Below, piece after piece: positions 11,906-20,623 of a stretch of DNA of 64,000 nt (the stretch's first letter is position 1; every line of letters starts with the position of its first letter). The stretch is taken from NCBI RefSeq assembly GCF_051521505.1, contig NZ_CP150356.1, positions 806,001-870,000 of the forward strand, read 5' to 3'. Under the pieces are notes generated by a model, which ran no database searches, was not told where the DNA came from, and saw only the letters and a list, made by a program, of their open reading frames with translations. The position numbers and the translations under genes were made by a program. Source of the DNA: Sorangium sp025924095 (lineage in GTDB: Bacteria; Myxococcota_A; Polyangia; Polyangiales; Polyangiaceae).

Positions 11906-12149
11906 CCCGCTGCGCCTCCTCGGCCGAGGGGCGAGCGGAGGAGGGCGAAGCTCGAGGCGCGGTGGGGGCAGGTGGACCGGCGTGGCGCGATGGATGACGG
12001 ATGGCGGTGGCGCGCGCGCTCCCGATGCGCGACACGCGACGGGCGTTCCCTAGGAGTTTTCTTGAGAGCAGCGCGCGCCCGTGCGAGTCTCGCCCCCTGG
12101 GACACGCGTCCGTCATCCGGGACGCGCCCCCTGTGATCCGGGTCGAATC

Positions 12150-13271
12150 ATGCCAAAGGAACGCGTGTTCTCCCTCGATGCCGTCCGGACCGACGGCTGG
12201 TTCGAGCGCATAGGCGACGGCATCGGCAGCTTCCAGGCGCTCTGTGAGATCGTGGGCGAGGCGTTCTTTGCCTTCTCGATGATTACCGGCGCCCGCATCA
12301 CGGCGCTCACCGTCGACCGCCGCAACCCGGACAACACGCTCGTCGACTTCGTTATCGCGCCGCCGGGCGAGGAGGAGATCGACGGCGACGTCCAGCGGCT
12401 CACGCTCGCCGACTTCCGCCACCGCCTCGTCGGCGCCCTCCTCACGGAGGACACGACGCCGCAGGCCCCCGAGCGCGACACCGACCTCGAGGGCATCCAG
12501 CTCCACATCGGCGTCCGCTACCTGCTGCTCGCCCCGCTCTACGGCTACAGCCTCCGCAAGCTCTCCGTCGAGGGGAAGACCTCGCGCCTCCTCCTGCTGC
12601 GCGACGGCATCGAGGAGACGCACGAGCTCAACGAGTTCCGCGCCCGCATCCGCTCGCACGTGCGCGACGAGCTCGAGCGCGCCTCGGCCGGCGCGCGCTC
12701 CGCCATCGACCTCACCAAGGTCGCGGAGGCCGAGGTCGCCTCGCAGCGCGGCGACTTCCCGAAGGTGATCCAGCTGCTCGGCACCTGGCCGGCGCCGCTC
12801 GCGATCTTCCTGCGCACCCCCGAGGGGCAGATGCTCACCCCGGACGCCCGCAGCCTCATCGCCAAGGGGCTCGGCCTGCTCGGCACCGCGTGCGTCAAGC
12901 TCGGCGAGGAGCACCAGGGCGAGGAGGTCATGCGCCTCGCGGTCCAGTACGCGCACGACGGGGCCGCGGCCGGCGACATCTTCCGCCGGCTGGGCGAGGC
13001 CATGCTCGAAGACGGCCGGGCGGGCGAGGCCATCGGCCCCCTCCGGCGCGCCGCGAACCTCGGCGCCCCGCCGAAGCACATCTGGCCGCTCCTCGCGCGG
13101 GCGTTCGTGCACCGCAAGAAGTACGTGGCCGCGCTCGCCTGCGTCCGCGAGGCGCGGAGCGTCGGGGTGCCGGACGCCGAGATGGTCGAGGAAATCCGGG
13201 AGATCGAGGACAGCCTGGGTACGGCGCTCACCGCGTGGAGAGGGCTGGTCCTCGTGGCGAACCGCTCCTAG
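12150..13271 (+). CDS. Hypothetical protein with C-terminal TPR-like helices
   Basis: This is a 373-residue protein from the ATG at 12150 (MPKERVF). The frame reaches back to 12081, but those codons look non-coding. The N-terminal half (about 1-180) is a mixed alpha/beta region with the segment ITALTVDRRNPDNTLVDFVI, which I do not recognise. The C-terminal 150 residues are helical with TPR-like periodicity (FRRLGEAMLEDGRAGEAIGP and the following LLARAFVHRKKYVAAL). No signal peptide or membrane helix is seen, so it is probably cytoplasmic. It lies upstream of the nuo operon in the same direction, with a 257-bp gap, so it is probably a separate transcript. Confidence 0.8.
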   Translation: MPKERVFSLDAVRTDGWFERIGDGIGSFQALCEIVGEAFFAFSMITGARITALTVDRRNPDNTLVDFVIAPPGEEEIDGDVQRLTLADFRHRLVGALLTEDTTPQAPERDTDLEGIQLHIGVRYLLLAPLYGYSLRKLSVEGKTSRLLLLRDGIEETHELNEFRARIRSHVRDELERASAGARSAIDLTKVAEAEVASQRGDFPKVIQLLGTWPAPLAIFLRTPEGQMLTPDARSLIAKGLGLLGTACVKLGEEHQGEEVMRLAVQYAHDGAAAGDIFRRLGEAMLEDGRAGEAIGPLRRAANLGAPPKHIWPLLARAFVHRKKYVAALACVREARSVGVPDAEMVEEIREIEDSLGTALTAWRGLVLVANRS

Positions 13272-13528
13272 GAGTGCGGCCCCGCCGGTTGACCGCCGGT
13301 TGACTGAGCGCCTCCATTGACACCCCCGCGGCGGCCGACTAGATCCGGCGCGGATTAAGCCGGGATCGCTCGGATTTTTGCTGTTTCAGGCAGCAATCGC
13401 CGCGTCGCTCTCACCTTGTTGGACTGCATGGTTCGGGGCCGCGGGCCCTGAGGTCTCGCCCGAGACGCCGCGCGCCGCGGCGAGGCGGTCGACCCTCCCC
13501 GGGGCCGACCCGTAGGAGTGCTCTCTCG
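13272..13528 (+). promoter_or_regulatory. nuo operon leader region with direct repeat and small hairpin
   Basis: An exact 11-bp direct repeat (CCGCCGGTTGA at 13282-13292 and 13293-13303) lies just past the upstream gene. A TTGCTG...CAGCAA hairpin follows near 13377-13396. Repeated half-sites next to a respiratory operon could be an operator, and the hairpin could terminate the upstream gene. No certain promoter is assigned. Confidence 0.3.
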
Positions 13529-13885
13529 ATGGCCACCTACATCCCCTTGTTCCTGCTGTTTCTCGTCGCCGCGGTCATCGCGCTCGCGATGTTCACGCTG
13601 ACGTCGCTCCTCGGTCCGAGGAACCCGACGCCCGAGAAGATGATGCCGTACGAGTGCGGCAGCGACTCGACGGGCGGGCGATTCGTCAAGCCGAGCGTGA
13701 AGTTCTACCTGACGGCGATCCTCTTCGTCGTGTTCGACATCGAGGCGGTGCTCATCTACCCGTGGACGGTCCAGTTCCGCTCCCTGGGGTGGACGGGCCT
13801 CGCGACGATGAGCTCGTTCGTCGCGATGCTCGCCGTCGTGCTCGTGTACGTGTGGAAGAAGGGAGCTCTGGAATGGGAGAAGTGA
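13529..13885 (+). CDS. nuoA: NADH-quinone oxidoreductase subunit A
   Basis: This 118-residue membrane subunit of respiratory complex I belongs to the proton-pumping arm near the quinone site. Three transmembrane helices are visible: YIPLFLLFLVAAVIAL at the N-terminus, then FYLTAILFVVFDIEAV, then MSSFVAMLAVVLVYVW. The conserved loop PYECGSDSTG (about residues 40-49) carries the family Cys. This is the first gene of a tight nuo operon; GGAG lies nine bases before the ATG. It overlaps nuoB by 13 bases. Confidence 0.97.
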   Translation: MATYIPLFLLFLVAAVIALAMFTLTSLLGPRNPTPEKMMPYECGSDSTGGRFVKPSVKFYLTAILFVVFDIEAVLIYPWTVQFRSLGWTGLATMSSFVAMLAVVLVYVWKKGALEWEK

Positions 13886-14457
13886 AGGGCGGAGGCCCCT
13901 CGACGCGGGTGATGGAGGGCTCCGAGCACGGGTTCGCGACCACGCGCCTGGACGCGTTGCTCAACTGGGCGAAGAAGTACTCCCTGTTCCAGTACCCGTT
14001 CGTGACGGCCTGCTGCGGCATGGAATACATGGCCATGGCGAGCCCGCGCTACGACATGGCGCGGTTCGGCGCCGAGGTGCCGCGCTTCTCGCCGCGCCAG
14101 GCCGACCTGCTCTGGGTGGTGGGGACCATCAGCCAGCGCCAGGCGCCCGCGCTCCGGCGCATCTACGAGCAGATGGCGGACCCGAAGTGGGTGCTCGCCT
14201 TCGGCACGTGCGCCTCGTGCGGCGGCTTCTACGACAACTACACGACCGTCGCCGGCATCGACAAGATCATCCCCTGCGACGTCTACGTGCCGGGGTGCCC
14301 GCCGCGCCCCGAGGCGGTGCTCGACGGCCTCTTGCTGCTCCAGGACAAGATCGCGCGCGGCGACCGCGCGCCGGCGATCGTCAAGCCGCGCGAGGACCCG
14401 GCGCAGACCGCCGAGCGCCTCGTCACCCTCCAGCGCAAGGAGCGGAGCCAGCCATGA
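13873..14457 (+). CDS. nuoB: NADH-quinone oxidoreductase subunit B
   Basis: This 194-residue peripheral subunit carries the N2 [4Fe-4S] cluster, the last electron carrier before quinone. The cluster ligands are visible as FVTACCGMEYM, FGTCASCGGFYDNY and VYVPGCPPRPEAV. The ATG at 13873 lies inside the end of nuoA. The longer frame upstream overlaps nuoA and is discarded. The stop overlaps the nuoC start (ATGA). Confidence 0.97.
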   Translation: MGEVKGGGPSTRVMEGSEHGFATTRLDALLNWAKKYSLFQYPFVTACCGMEYMAMASPRYDMARFGAEVPRFSPRQADLLWVVGTISQRQAPALRRIYEQMADPKWVLAFGTCASCGGFYDNYTTVAGIDKIIPCDVYVPGCPPRPEAVLDGLLLLQDKIARGDRAPAIVKPREDPAQTAERLVTLQRKERSQP

Positions 14458-15134
14458 GCAAGAAGGTCCTCGAGATCCTCACGGCGCAGTTCCCCGGCGC
14501 CGTCCTGGAGACGCACTCGCAGTTCGGCGACGACACGGCCGTGCTCGACCCGGCGGTGTGGCGCGACGCCGCGCTCTTCCTCCGCAACGACCCGCGGACC
14601 CGGATGAACATGTTCGTCGACCTCACGGCGGTCGACTACCTCTGGCGCGGCGACGTGCCCCGCTTCGAGGTGGTCTGCCACCTGCGCTCGCTCGAGAAGA
14701 ACCACCGCGTCCGGATCAAGGCGCGCGTGGGCGACGAGGAGGGCAACGGCGCCGAGATCGACTCCGTCGTGTCGGTGTGGAAGGGCGCGGACTGGTTCGA
14801 GCGCGAGTGTTACGACCTGCTCGGCATCGTCTTCCGTGGGCACCCGGACCTCCGGCGCATCCTGATGTACCCGGAGTTCGTGGGGCACCCGCTGCGCAAG
14901 GATTACCCCGCCGACCGCATCCAGCCGCTCATCCCGTTCCGGGAGGTGCCGAACATCGGCAAGCTGCCGCCGTTCGGCCCGGACGAGGGCATGGCCTTCG
15001 GCCGCCAGACGCACGACTTCGCGCGGCTCGACCCCGGGACGGGGCCGTCGCTCGAGTCGACCGGCGGGGATGATGCCGCGAACAACGGCAAACCGCAGGG
15101 CATCGGCGTGGGTGCGCTGCAGGAGCGGAGCTGA
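14454..15134 (+). CDS. nuoC: NADH-quinone oxidoreductase subunit C
   Basis: This 226-residue 30-kDa subunit sits in the peripheral arm next to NuoD. The family signature is visible as WFERECYDLLGIVFRGHPDL and RILMYPEFVGHPLRKDYP. The start ATG overlaps the nuoB stop. The last 35 residues after FARLDPGTG are polar and poorly conserved. NuoC and NuoD are separate here, not fused as in enterobacteria. The gap to nuoD is 3 bases. Confidence 0.97.
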   Translation: MSKKVLEILTAQFPGAVLETHSQFGDDTAVLDPAVWRDAALFLRNDPRTRMNMFVDLTAVDYLWRGDVPRFEVVCHLRSLEKNHRVRIKARVGDEEGNGAEIDSVVSVWKGADWFERECYDLLGIVFRGHPDLRRILMYPEFVGHPLRKDYPADRIQPLIPFREVPNIGKLPPFGPDEGMAFGRQTHDFARLDPGTGPSLESTGGDDAANNGKPQGIGVGALQERS

Positions 15135-15137
15135 CCG

Positions 15138-16352
15138 ATGGAACCCCTGGATCGCGATCTGGACGAGGCCTCGCTCGATCTGCCGAGCGAGCCGATGCTC
15201 CTCAACATGGGGCCGTCCCACCCGGCGATGCACGGCACGGTGCGGATCGTGCTCGAGCTGTCGGGCGAGACGATCAACAAGGCCGACGTGCAGATCGGCT
15301 ACCTGCACCGCGGCTTCGAGAAGATGTGCGAGCGCGGCACGTGGACGCAGGTCTTCCCGTACGTCGACCGGCTCAACTACGTCTCGCCGATGCTCAACAA
15401 CGTCGGCTTCGCGCTGGCGGTCGAGAAGATGCTCGGCGTCACGGTCCCCGAGCGTTGCCAGTACTACCGCGTGATCCTCGGCGAGCTGGCGCGCATCTGC
15501 GATCACATGATCTGCAGCGGCGCCATGGCCATGGAGCTCGGCGCCTTCACGCCGTTCCTCTACCTGTGCCGCGCGCGCGAGATCTTCTGGGAGATCTTCG
15601 AGGAGGAGACGGGGGCGCGCCTGACGCACAGCTTCGGCCGCGTCGGCGGCATGGCGCGGCCGCCCACGCCCGACTTCAAGGCGATGGTGCGGGTGGGCCT
15701 CGCGCGCGTGCTCACGCTCATCAGCGACGCCGAGAAGCTCATCCTGAAGAACCGCATCTTCCTCGATCGCCTCGACGGCATCGGGCGGATGTCGCAGGAG
15801 GACGCCCTCGCGCTCGGCTGGACCGGCGTCGTGCTCCGGGCGACCGGCGTGCCGTACGACGTGCGCCGCGCGAACCCGTACATGGTCTACGACCGCTTCG
15901 AGTTCGACGTGCCGGTCGGCACGCGGGGCGACAACTACGACCGGTTCATGTGCCGCCAGGAGGAGATCCGCCAGGCGGCGAGGATCATCGAGCAGGCGCT
16001 CGATCAGATGCCCGACGAGGGCCCGATCAACATCGACGATCCGCGCATCGTGCTGCCGCCGAAGGAGGAGGTCTACACCACCATCGAGGCGACCATCCAG
16101 CACTTCAAGATCGTGATGGAGGGCATCAAGGTGCCCGCCGGCGAGTGCTACTCGTACACCGAGGCCGGCAACGGCGAGCTCGGCTTCTACCTCGTGTCCG
16201 ACGGCAGCGGCACGCCCTACCGCGTCCGCATCCGCCCGCCGTGCTTCGCCACGACGCAGGGGCTCTCCCAGCTCATCACCGGGCTGATGATCCCCGACGT
16301 CGTGCCGACCTTCGGCTCCCTCAACATGATCGGCGGGGAGTGCGACCACTAG
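15138..16352 (+). CDS. nuoD: NADH-quinone oxidoreductase subunit D
   Basis: This 404-residue 49-kDa subunit forms the quinone pocket with NuoB. It shows the motifs NMGPSHPAMHGTVRIVLELS and IGYLHRGFEKMCE near the N-terminus. Further on are RICDHMICSGAMAMELGAFT and RVGGMARP, and it ends with the family-typical TFGSLNMIGGECDH. The length is normal. It is followed by a 69-base gap, the largest in the operon, before nuoG. Confidence 0.97.
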   Translation: MEPLDRDLDEASLDLPSEPMLLNMGPSHPAMHGTVRIVLELSGETINKADVQIGYLHRGFEKMCERGTWTQVFPYVDRLNYVSPMLNNVGFALAVEKMLGVTVPERCQYYRVILGELARICDHMICSGAMAMELGAFTPFLYLCRAREIFWEIFEEETGARLTHSFGRVGGMARPPTPDFKAMVRVGLARVLTLISDAEKLILKNRIFLDRLDGIGRMSQEDALALGWTGVVLRATGVPYDVRRANPYMVYDRFEFDVPVGTRGDNYDRFMCRQEEIRQAARIIEQALDQMPDEGPINIDDPRIVLPPKEEVYTTIEATIQHFKIVMEGIKVPAGECYSYTEAGNGELGFYLVSDGSGTPYRVRIRPPCFATTQGLSQLITGLMIPDVVPTFGSLNMIGGECDH

Positions 16353-16421
16353 CGACGGCGCTCCCGTCATCGACCTAAGGAAGCTGGGGCGCCCGCGGCC
16401 CCGCCGGGAATCGAGAGCACG

Positions 16422-18116
16422 ATGCCTACGATCAAGATCGACGGAAGGGAGATCCCCTTCGAGAGCGGTGACACGATCATCCGGGCGGCGCACCGCGCCG
16501 GGATCGACATCCCCCATTACTGCTGGCACCCGGGCCTCAGCGTCGCCGCCAACTGCCGGATGTGCCTGGTCGAGGTGCTGCCGCCGCCCGGGAGGCCGGC
16601 GATGAGCCTCGACATCCTCCGGTGGGACGCGGCGAAGCAGGACTACGTGCCGGCGGCCAAGCCGAAGCTCCAGCCGGCCTGCCAGATGGCCTGCGCGAAC
16701 GGCATGGAGGTGCTGTCCGACGGCAGCGATCACGTGTCCGAGGCGCGCTCGGCGGTGCAGGAGCTCTTGCTCCTGAACCACCCGGTCGACTGCCCGATCT
16801 GCGACCAGGCCGGCGAGTGCCGCCTCCAGGACTACTGGCTCGAGCATCAGCGCAAGGGCAAGCGGATGCACCAGGAGCCGGTCCACAAGCCGAAGGCGGT
16901 CACCTTCGGCCCGACCATCGTCTACGACGCCGAGCGCTGCATCGTCTGCACGCGGTGCATCCGCGTCTGCAACGAGCTCGCGCAGGATCCGGTGCTCTCG
17001 GTCCGCGAGCGCGGCAACCTCGGGGAGATCACGGTCTCGCCGGGGCGCGAGCTCGACCACAACTACACGCTGATGACCGAGCACGTCTGCCCGGTCGGCG
17101 CGCTCACGTCGCGCGACTTCCGGTTCAAGGCGCGGGTCTGGTTCCTCCGCAGCGCCCGGACCATCTGCCAGGGCTGCGCGACGGGCTGCAACGCCTACCT
17201 CGACTACGATCCGCGCAACAACACGCCGTACCGCCACCGCCCGCGCGAGAACATGGCGGTCAACACGTACTGGATGTGCGACGACGGCATGCTGTCGTAC
17301 CGGCACGCGGTCGACGGGCGGCTGCTCACGGCGCTCGTCGGCAACGACGACGCGAGCATCGAGGACGCCCTCGCCGCGGCCAAGGAGCAGCTCGGCGGCC
17401 ACGCCGACGACCCGTCGCGGGTCGCGATCGTCCTGTCGGCCCAGCACTCGAACGAGGACAACTTCGCGCTCTACCACCTCGCCACGACGTACCTCGGCGC
17501 GACCGACTTCTTCGTGTCGGGCAGGCCGCTCGGCCAGGGCGACGACATCCTGATCAGCGAGGACAAGAACCCGAACACCCGCGGCGCCGTGCAGATCGCG
17601 GCGGTGACCCCGCCGCGCCCTGTCGCGGAGCTGCTCCAGGGGATCGCGTCGGGGCAGTACGCGTACGTCGTCGCCCTCGGGTCGGACCTCGAGGTCGACG
17701 CGGGCGAGGCGCAGCGGGCGCTCTCGCGGCTCAAGGGGGTGGTGACGATCGCCGCCCACGAGGGGCCGCTGGCGAAGGCGGCGCGCGTCGCGCTGCCGGC
17801 GTGCTCCTGGGCCGAGGCCGAGGGGACGTACGTGAACAGGAAGGGCCTGGCGCAGCGGAGCGAGCGGGCGTTGCTCCCGCACGGCGACGCGCGGCCGGCC
17901 TGGGAGCTCATCGGCCGGCTCGGGCGCACGCTCGGGTACGAGACCGGGTGGAAGACCCTCGCCGAGCTGCGCCGCGCGATGCCGCCCGGCGCGGTCGCGG
18001 GGGCGGGCGCGCCGGCCGCGGTGCTCGGCGCCGCGCCCCCCGCGCACACCGCGGCGGCGACCGCTGTCGCCGACGGGTCGCGCGTCGAGCCGAAGAAGAC
18101 GGAGGCCACGGCATGA
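16422..18116 (+). CDS. nuoG: NADH-quinone oxidoreductase subunit G (compact form)
   Basis: This 564-residue Fe-S subunit is shorter than the roughly 700-900 residue forms in many bacteria. The N-terminal ferredoxin domain has HYCWHPG, NCRMCLVE and a later Cys (about 1-85). Next comes the His-Cys3 motif HPVDCPICDQAGECRLQDYW, then a [4Fe-4S] ligand set in ERCIVCTRCIRVCNE and CPVGAL. A further Cys group is QGCATGCN. The C-terminal molybdopterin-oxidoreductase-like region is reduced, consistent with the absence of a molybdenum cofactor in complex I. The partner genes nuoE and nuoF are not in this operon, so they must be elsewhere if the NADH module is complete. The stop overlaps nuoH (ATGA). Confidence 0.93.
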   Translation: MPTIKIDGREIPFESGDTIIRAAHRAGIDIPHYCWHPGLSVAANCRMCLVEVLPPPGRPAMSLDILRWDAAKQDYVPAAKPKLQPACQMACANGMEVLSDGSDHVSEARSAVQELLLLNHPVDCPICDQAGECRLQDYWLEHQRKGKRMHQEPVHKPKAVTFGPTIVYDAERCIVCTRCIRVCNELAQDPVLSVRERGNLGEITVSPGRELDHNYTLMTEHVCPVGALTSRDFRFKARVWFLRSARTICQGCATGCNAYLDYDPRNNTPYRHRPRENMAVNTYWMCDDGMLSYRHAVDGRLLTALVGNDDASIEDALAAAKEQLGGHADDPSRVAIVLSAQHSNEDNFALYHLATTYLGATDFFVSGRPLGQGDDILISEDKNPNTRGAVQIAAVTPPRPVAELLQGIASGQYAYVVALGSDLEVDAGEAQRALSRLKGVVTIAAHEGPLAKAARVALPACSWAEAEGTYVNRKGLAQRSERALLPHGDARPAWELIGRLGRTLGYETGWKTLAELRRAMPPGAVAGAGAPAAVLGAAPPAHTAAATAVADGSRVEPKKTEATA

Positions 18117-19879
18117 CTGTCGTCGAGCTCGCTCTCGCGATCGTGAAGATTCTCATCGTCGTCATGTTCCTGCTGAACATGGCGGCGATCGCCACCTGGG
18201 CCGACCGGCGCCAGGGCGCGATGGTGCAGGACCGCGTCGGTCCGAACCGGGCGGTCGTCTACCTGCCGTCCATGATCGTGCGCGGCGTCGTGTTCTTCCC
18301 GCCGGCGCTGCTCGGGGCGCTCGCCGTGTTCACGGCGACGCGCGCGATGCCCGCGCCGGTCGCCGTCGAGGCGCTGGTGATCGGCGCGCAGTTCGCGGTC
18401 TTCGTGACCTGGCTCGGCCTGCTCGTGTTCTGCGCGGCGGCCCGCCGGGGCGGCCCGATCAACGCGGCCGAGGAGGCGCTCGCCCGCTTCGACCCCCGCA
18501 GCATCTTCTACGCGGGCGTCATGGCGCACGTGCTGGCCTTCTTCGTCACGCAGGCGGTCCCGCTCTCGGCGGCGCCCACCGCCGCGCGGGTCGTGTGCGT
18601 GCTGCTCGGCGCGCTGCTCGTCGTGACGGGCGCGTACACCGCGCTGCGCGTGCCCGAGGGCAAGGTGGCGCTGCGCCTGCTCGGCACGCTCCACGCCGCG
18701 GCCGACGCGATCAAGATGATCTGGAAGGAGGACTTCATCCCGCCGAAGGGCGATCGGCTCCTCCACTCGCTCGCGCCGCTGCTCGCGATGTTCCCGGCGC
18801 TCGTGACGTTCGCGGTCATCCCCTTCGGCGACAAGCTCTGCTTCGAGGACAACGGCGACGGGGTCTTCGGCTTCGCCGACCTGCCGCTCCTCAAGCGGAC
18901 GGTCGACCAGGCGTTCACGTGCGGCGGCCACGTCGCGAGCCTCCAGGTCGCCGACCTCAACGTCGGCATCCTCTACATCTTCGCGATGGCGGGCACCGGC
19001 ATCATCGGCGCGGCGCTCGCCGGTTGGGCGAGCGACAACAAGTTCTCGCTGCTCGGCGGCCTGCGCGCCGCGAGCCAGATGGTCAGCTACGAGGTCGCGA
19101 TGGGCCTCAGCGTCGTCGGGCTGTTCATGATCTACAGCAGCGTCCGGCTCGGCGACATGGTGCAGTGGCAGGCCGAGCACGCGTGGGGGATCTTCGTCCA
19201 GCCGTTCGCGTTCTTCCTGTTCCTCGCGGCCCTCGCGGCCGAGACGAAGCGCATCCCGTTCGACCAGCCCGAGGGCGAGAGCGAGATCGTCTCCGGCTAC
19301 TTCGTCGAGTACTCCGGGATGAAGTTCGGCATGTTCATGACGGGCGAGTACGTGGAGCTCATCACGTCGAGCGCGCTCCTCGTGACGCTCTTCTTCGGCG
19401 GCTACCACCTGCCGTTCCTGGACCGCGACGGCATCAACGTCGTCTTCGGCGAGACGGTGCTGTTCCAGTACAAGATGACCCACCTCGCCGTGAGCCTGAC
19501 GTACGCCCTCGCGTTCTTCGGCAAGACGATCCTCATGACGTGGGTGCAGGTCTTCTTCCGCTGGACGCTGCCGCGCTTCCGTTACGACCAGGTGATGCGG
19601 CTCGGGTGGACGAAGCTCCTGCCGCTCACGCTCGTCAACATGATGGTGACGGGCATCGTGGTGCTGGCCGTCGACTCGGCGCCCGAGGGGCTCCGCAGCG
19701 GCCTCCAGGTCGCCGCGGACGTCTCCCACGCGGTCGTCGCCGTCGGCGGGTTCGCGGCGGTCGTGGCGCTGATCGCCGGTCTCCTCGAGCCGATCGATCG
19801 CCAGCGCACCCTCGCTTCAACCTCTGCCCGGTTCGCCGCCGCGGCGGGGGGCACCAAGGCGTCGCCGCAGCAGGCGTAG
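18113..19879 (+). CDS. nuoH: NADH-quinone oxidoreductase subunit H, enlarged
   Basis: This membrane subunit joins the peripheral and membrane arms. At 588 residues it is far longer than the usual 320-350. The first helix and the motif QDRVGPNR (about 39-46) are normal. The next conserved block, ADAIKMIWKEDFIPP, comes only at about 197-211, so some 140 residues intervene where only a short loop is usual. The insert holds about four extra hydrophobic helices (for example VIGAQFAVFVTWLGLLVF). A second enlarged loop (about 242-277, with a Cys and acidic residues) precedes ADLNVGILYIFAMAG. The rest, including FDQPEGESEIVSGYFVEYSG, is canonical. The start overlaps the nuoG stop. Confidence 0.93.
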   Translation: MTVVELALAIVKILIVVMFLLNMAAIATWADRRQGAMVQDRVGPNRAVVYLPSMIVRGVVFFPPALLGALAVFTATRAMPAPVAVEALVIGAQFAVFVTWLGLLVFCAAARRGGPINAAEEALARFDPRSIFYAGVMAHVLAFFVTQAVPLSAAPTAARVVCVLLGALLVVTGAYTALRVPEGKVALRLLGTLHAAADAIKMIWKEDFIPPKGDRLLHSLAPLLAMFPALVTFAVIPFGDKLCFEDNGDGVFGFADLPLLKRTVDQAFTCGGHVASLQVADLNVGILYIFAMAGTGIIGAALAGWASDNKFSLLGGLRAASQMVSYEVAMGLSVVGLFMIYSSVRLGDMVQWQAEHAWGIFVQPFAFFLFLAALAAETKRIPFDQPEGESEIVSGYFVEYSGMKFGMFMTGEYVELITSSALLVTLFFGGYHLPFLDRDGINVVFGETVLFQYKMTHLAVSLTYALAFFGKTILMTWVQVFFRWTLPRFRYDQVMRLGWTKLLPLTLVNMMVTGIVVLAVDSAPEGLRSGLQVAADVSHAVVAVGGFAAVVALIAGLLEPIDRQRTLASTSARFAAAAGGTKASPQQA

Positions 19880-19890
19880 AGGAGGATCCC

Positions 19891-20565
19891 ATGGCGAAAG
19901 CTACCCCGAGCAACCCCTGGACGAAGCCGGCCGGCCGGCCCGTCGTCGGCAAGCCGGTGCCGCGTCCTGTCCGGAGCGCCGACGTGCAGGCCTACATCCC
20001 CGAGATCGTCAAGGGGCTGGGGATCACGATGCGGCACTTCTTCAAGAACACGAAGGAGATGGTGCTCGGCCAGAAGCCCGACCCGGTGCTCCACTCGCTC
20101 GAGCCGGGGGTGACGACGATCAGCTACCCCGAGGAGAAGCGCCCCTACCCGGAGCGCTTCCGGGGCATCCACCGGCTCACGCTGCGCGACGACAACTCGC
20201 CCCGCTGCGTCGCGTGCCTCTGCTGCTCGACCGCGTGTCCGGCGCAGTGCATCGCGATCGAGCCGGCCGAGTACCCCGAGGGCGATCGGCGGCAAGGCTA
20301 CGAGCGGTACCCGAGCAGCTTCGTCATCGACGAGCTCCGCTGCATCTTCTGCGGCTACTGCGTCGAGGCGTGCCCCGTCGACGCCATCCGCATGGACACG
20401 GGGCTCCACGCGGTGCCCTACGACTCGCGCGAGCAGTTCATCTACCGGCGCGATCTCCTCATGAGCCTGTCCGATCGCGAGGGCTCGCGCCTGACGGCGA
20501 ACAGGCGCCACGAGCCGGGCGACCCGACGCACCCCGGCCTGTCGCGCGAAGCCGCGGATCACTGA
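19891..20565 (+). CDS. nuoI: NADH-quinone oxidoreductase subunit I
   Basis: This 224-residue subunit carries the two [4Fe-4S] clusters N6a/N6b, with motifs CVACLCCSTACPAQC and CIFCGYCVEACPVDAI. The ATG at 19891 has a strong GGAGGA site 5-10 bases upstream. The N-terminal 40 residues are a Pro-rich extension before GITMRHFFKNTKE. It is the last nuo gene of this cluster; nuoJ-N are not present downstream. Confidence 0.97.
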   Translation: MAKATPSNPWTKPAGRPVVGKPVPRPVRSADVQAYIPEIVKGLGITMRHFFKNTKEMVLGQKPDPVLHSLEPGVTTISYPEEKRPYPERFRGIHRLTLRDDNSPRCVACLCCSTACPAQCIAIEPAEYPEGDRRQGYERYPSSFVIDELRCIFCGYCVEACPVDAIRMDTGLHAVPYDSREQFIYRRDLLMSLSDREGSRLTANRRHEPGDPTHPGLSREAADH

Positions 20566-20623
20566 GCCAGCCTCGCCCGGGGGGGCCTCTCGCCGGGGCG
20601 TGGTTCTGCTAGAAGAGCGGGCC

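Noticed and set aside
14283..18047. Long minus-strand frame opposite the nuo genes
   Set aside because: Antisense shadow: composition is His/Asp/Arg/Val-rich with no recognisable motif, while the + strand encodes conserved complex I subunits.
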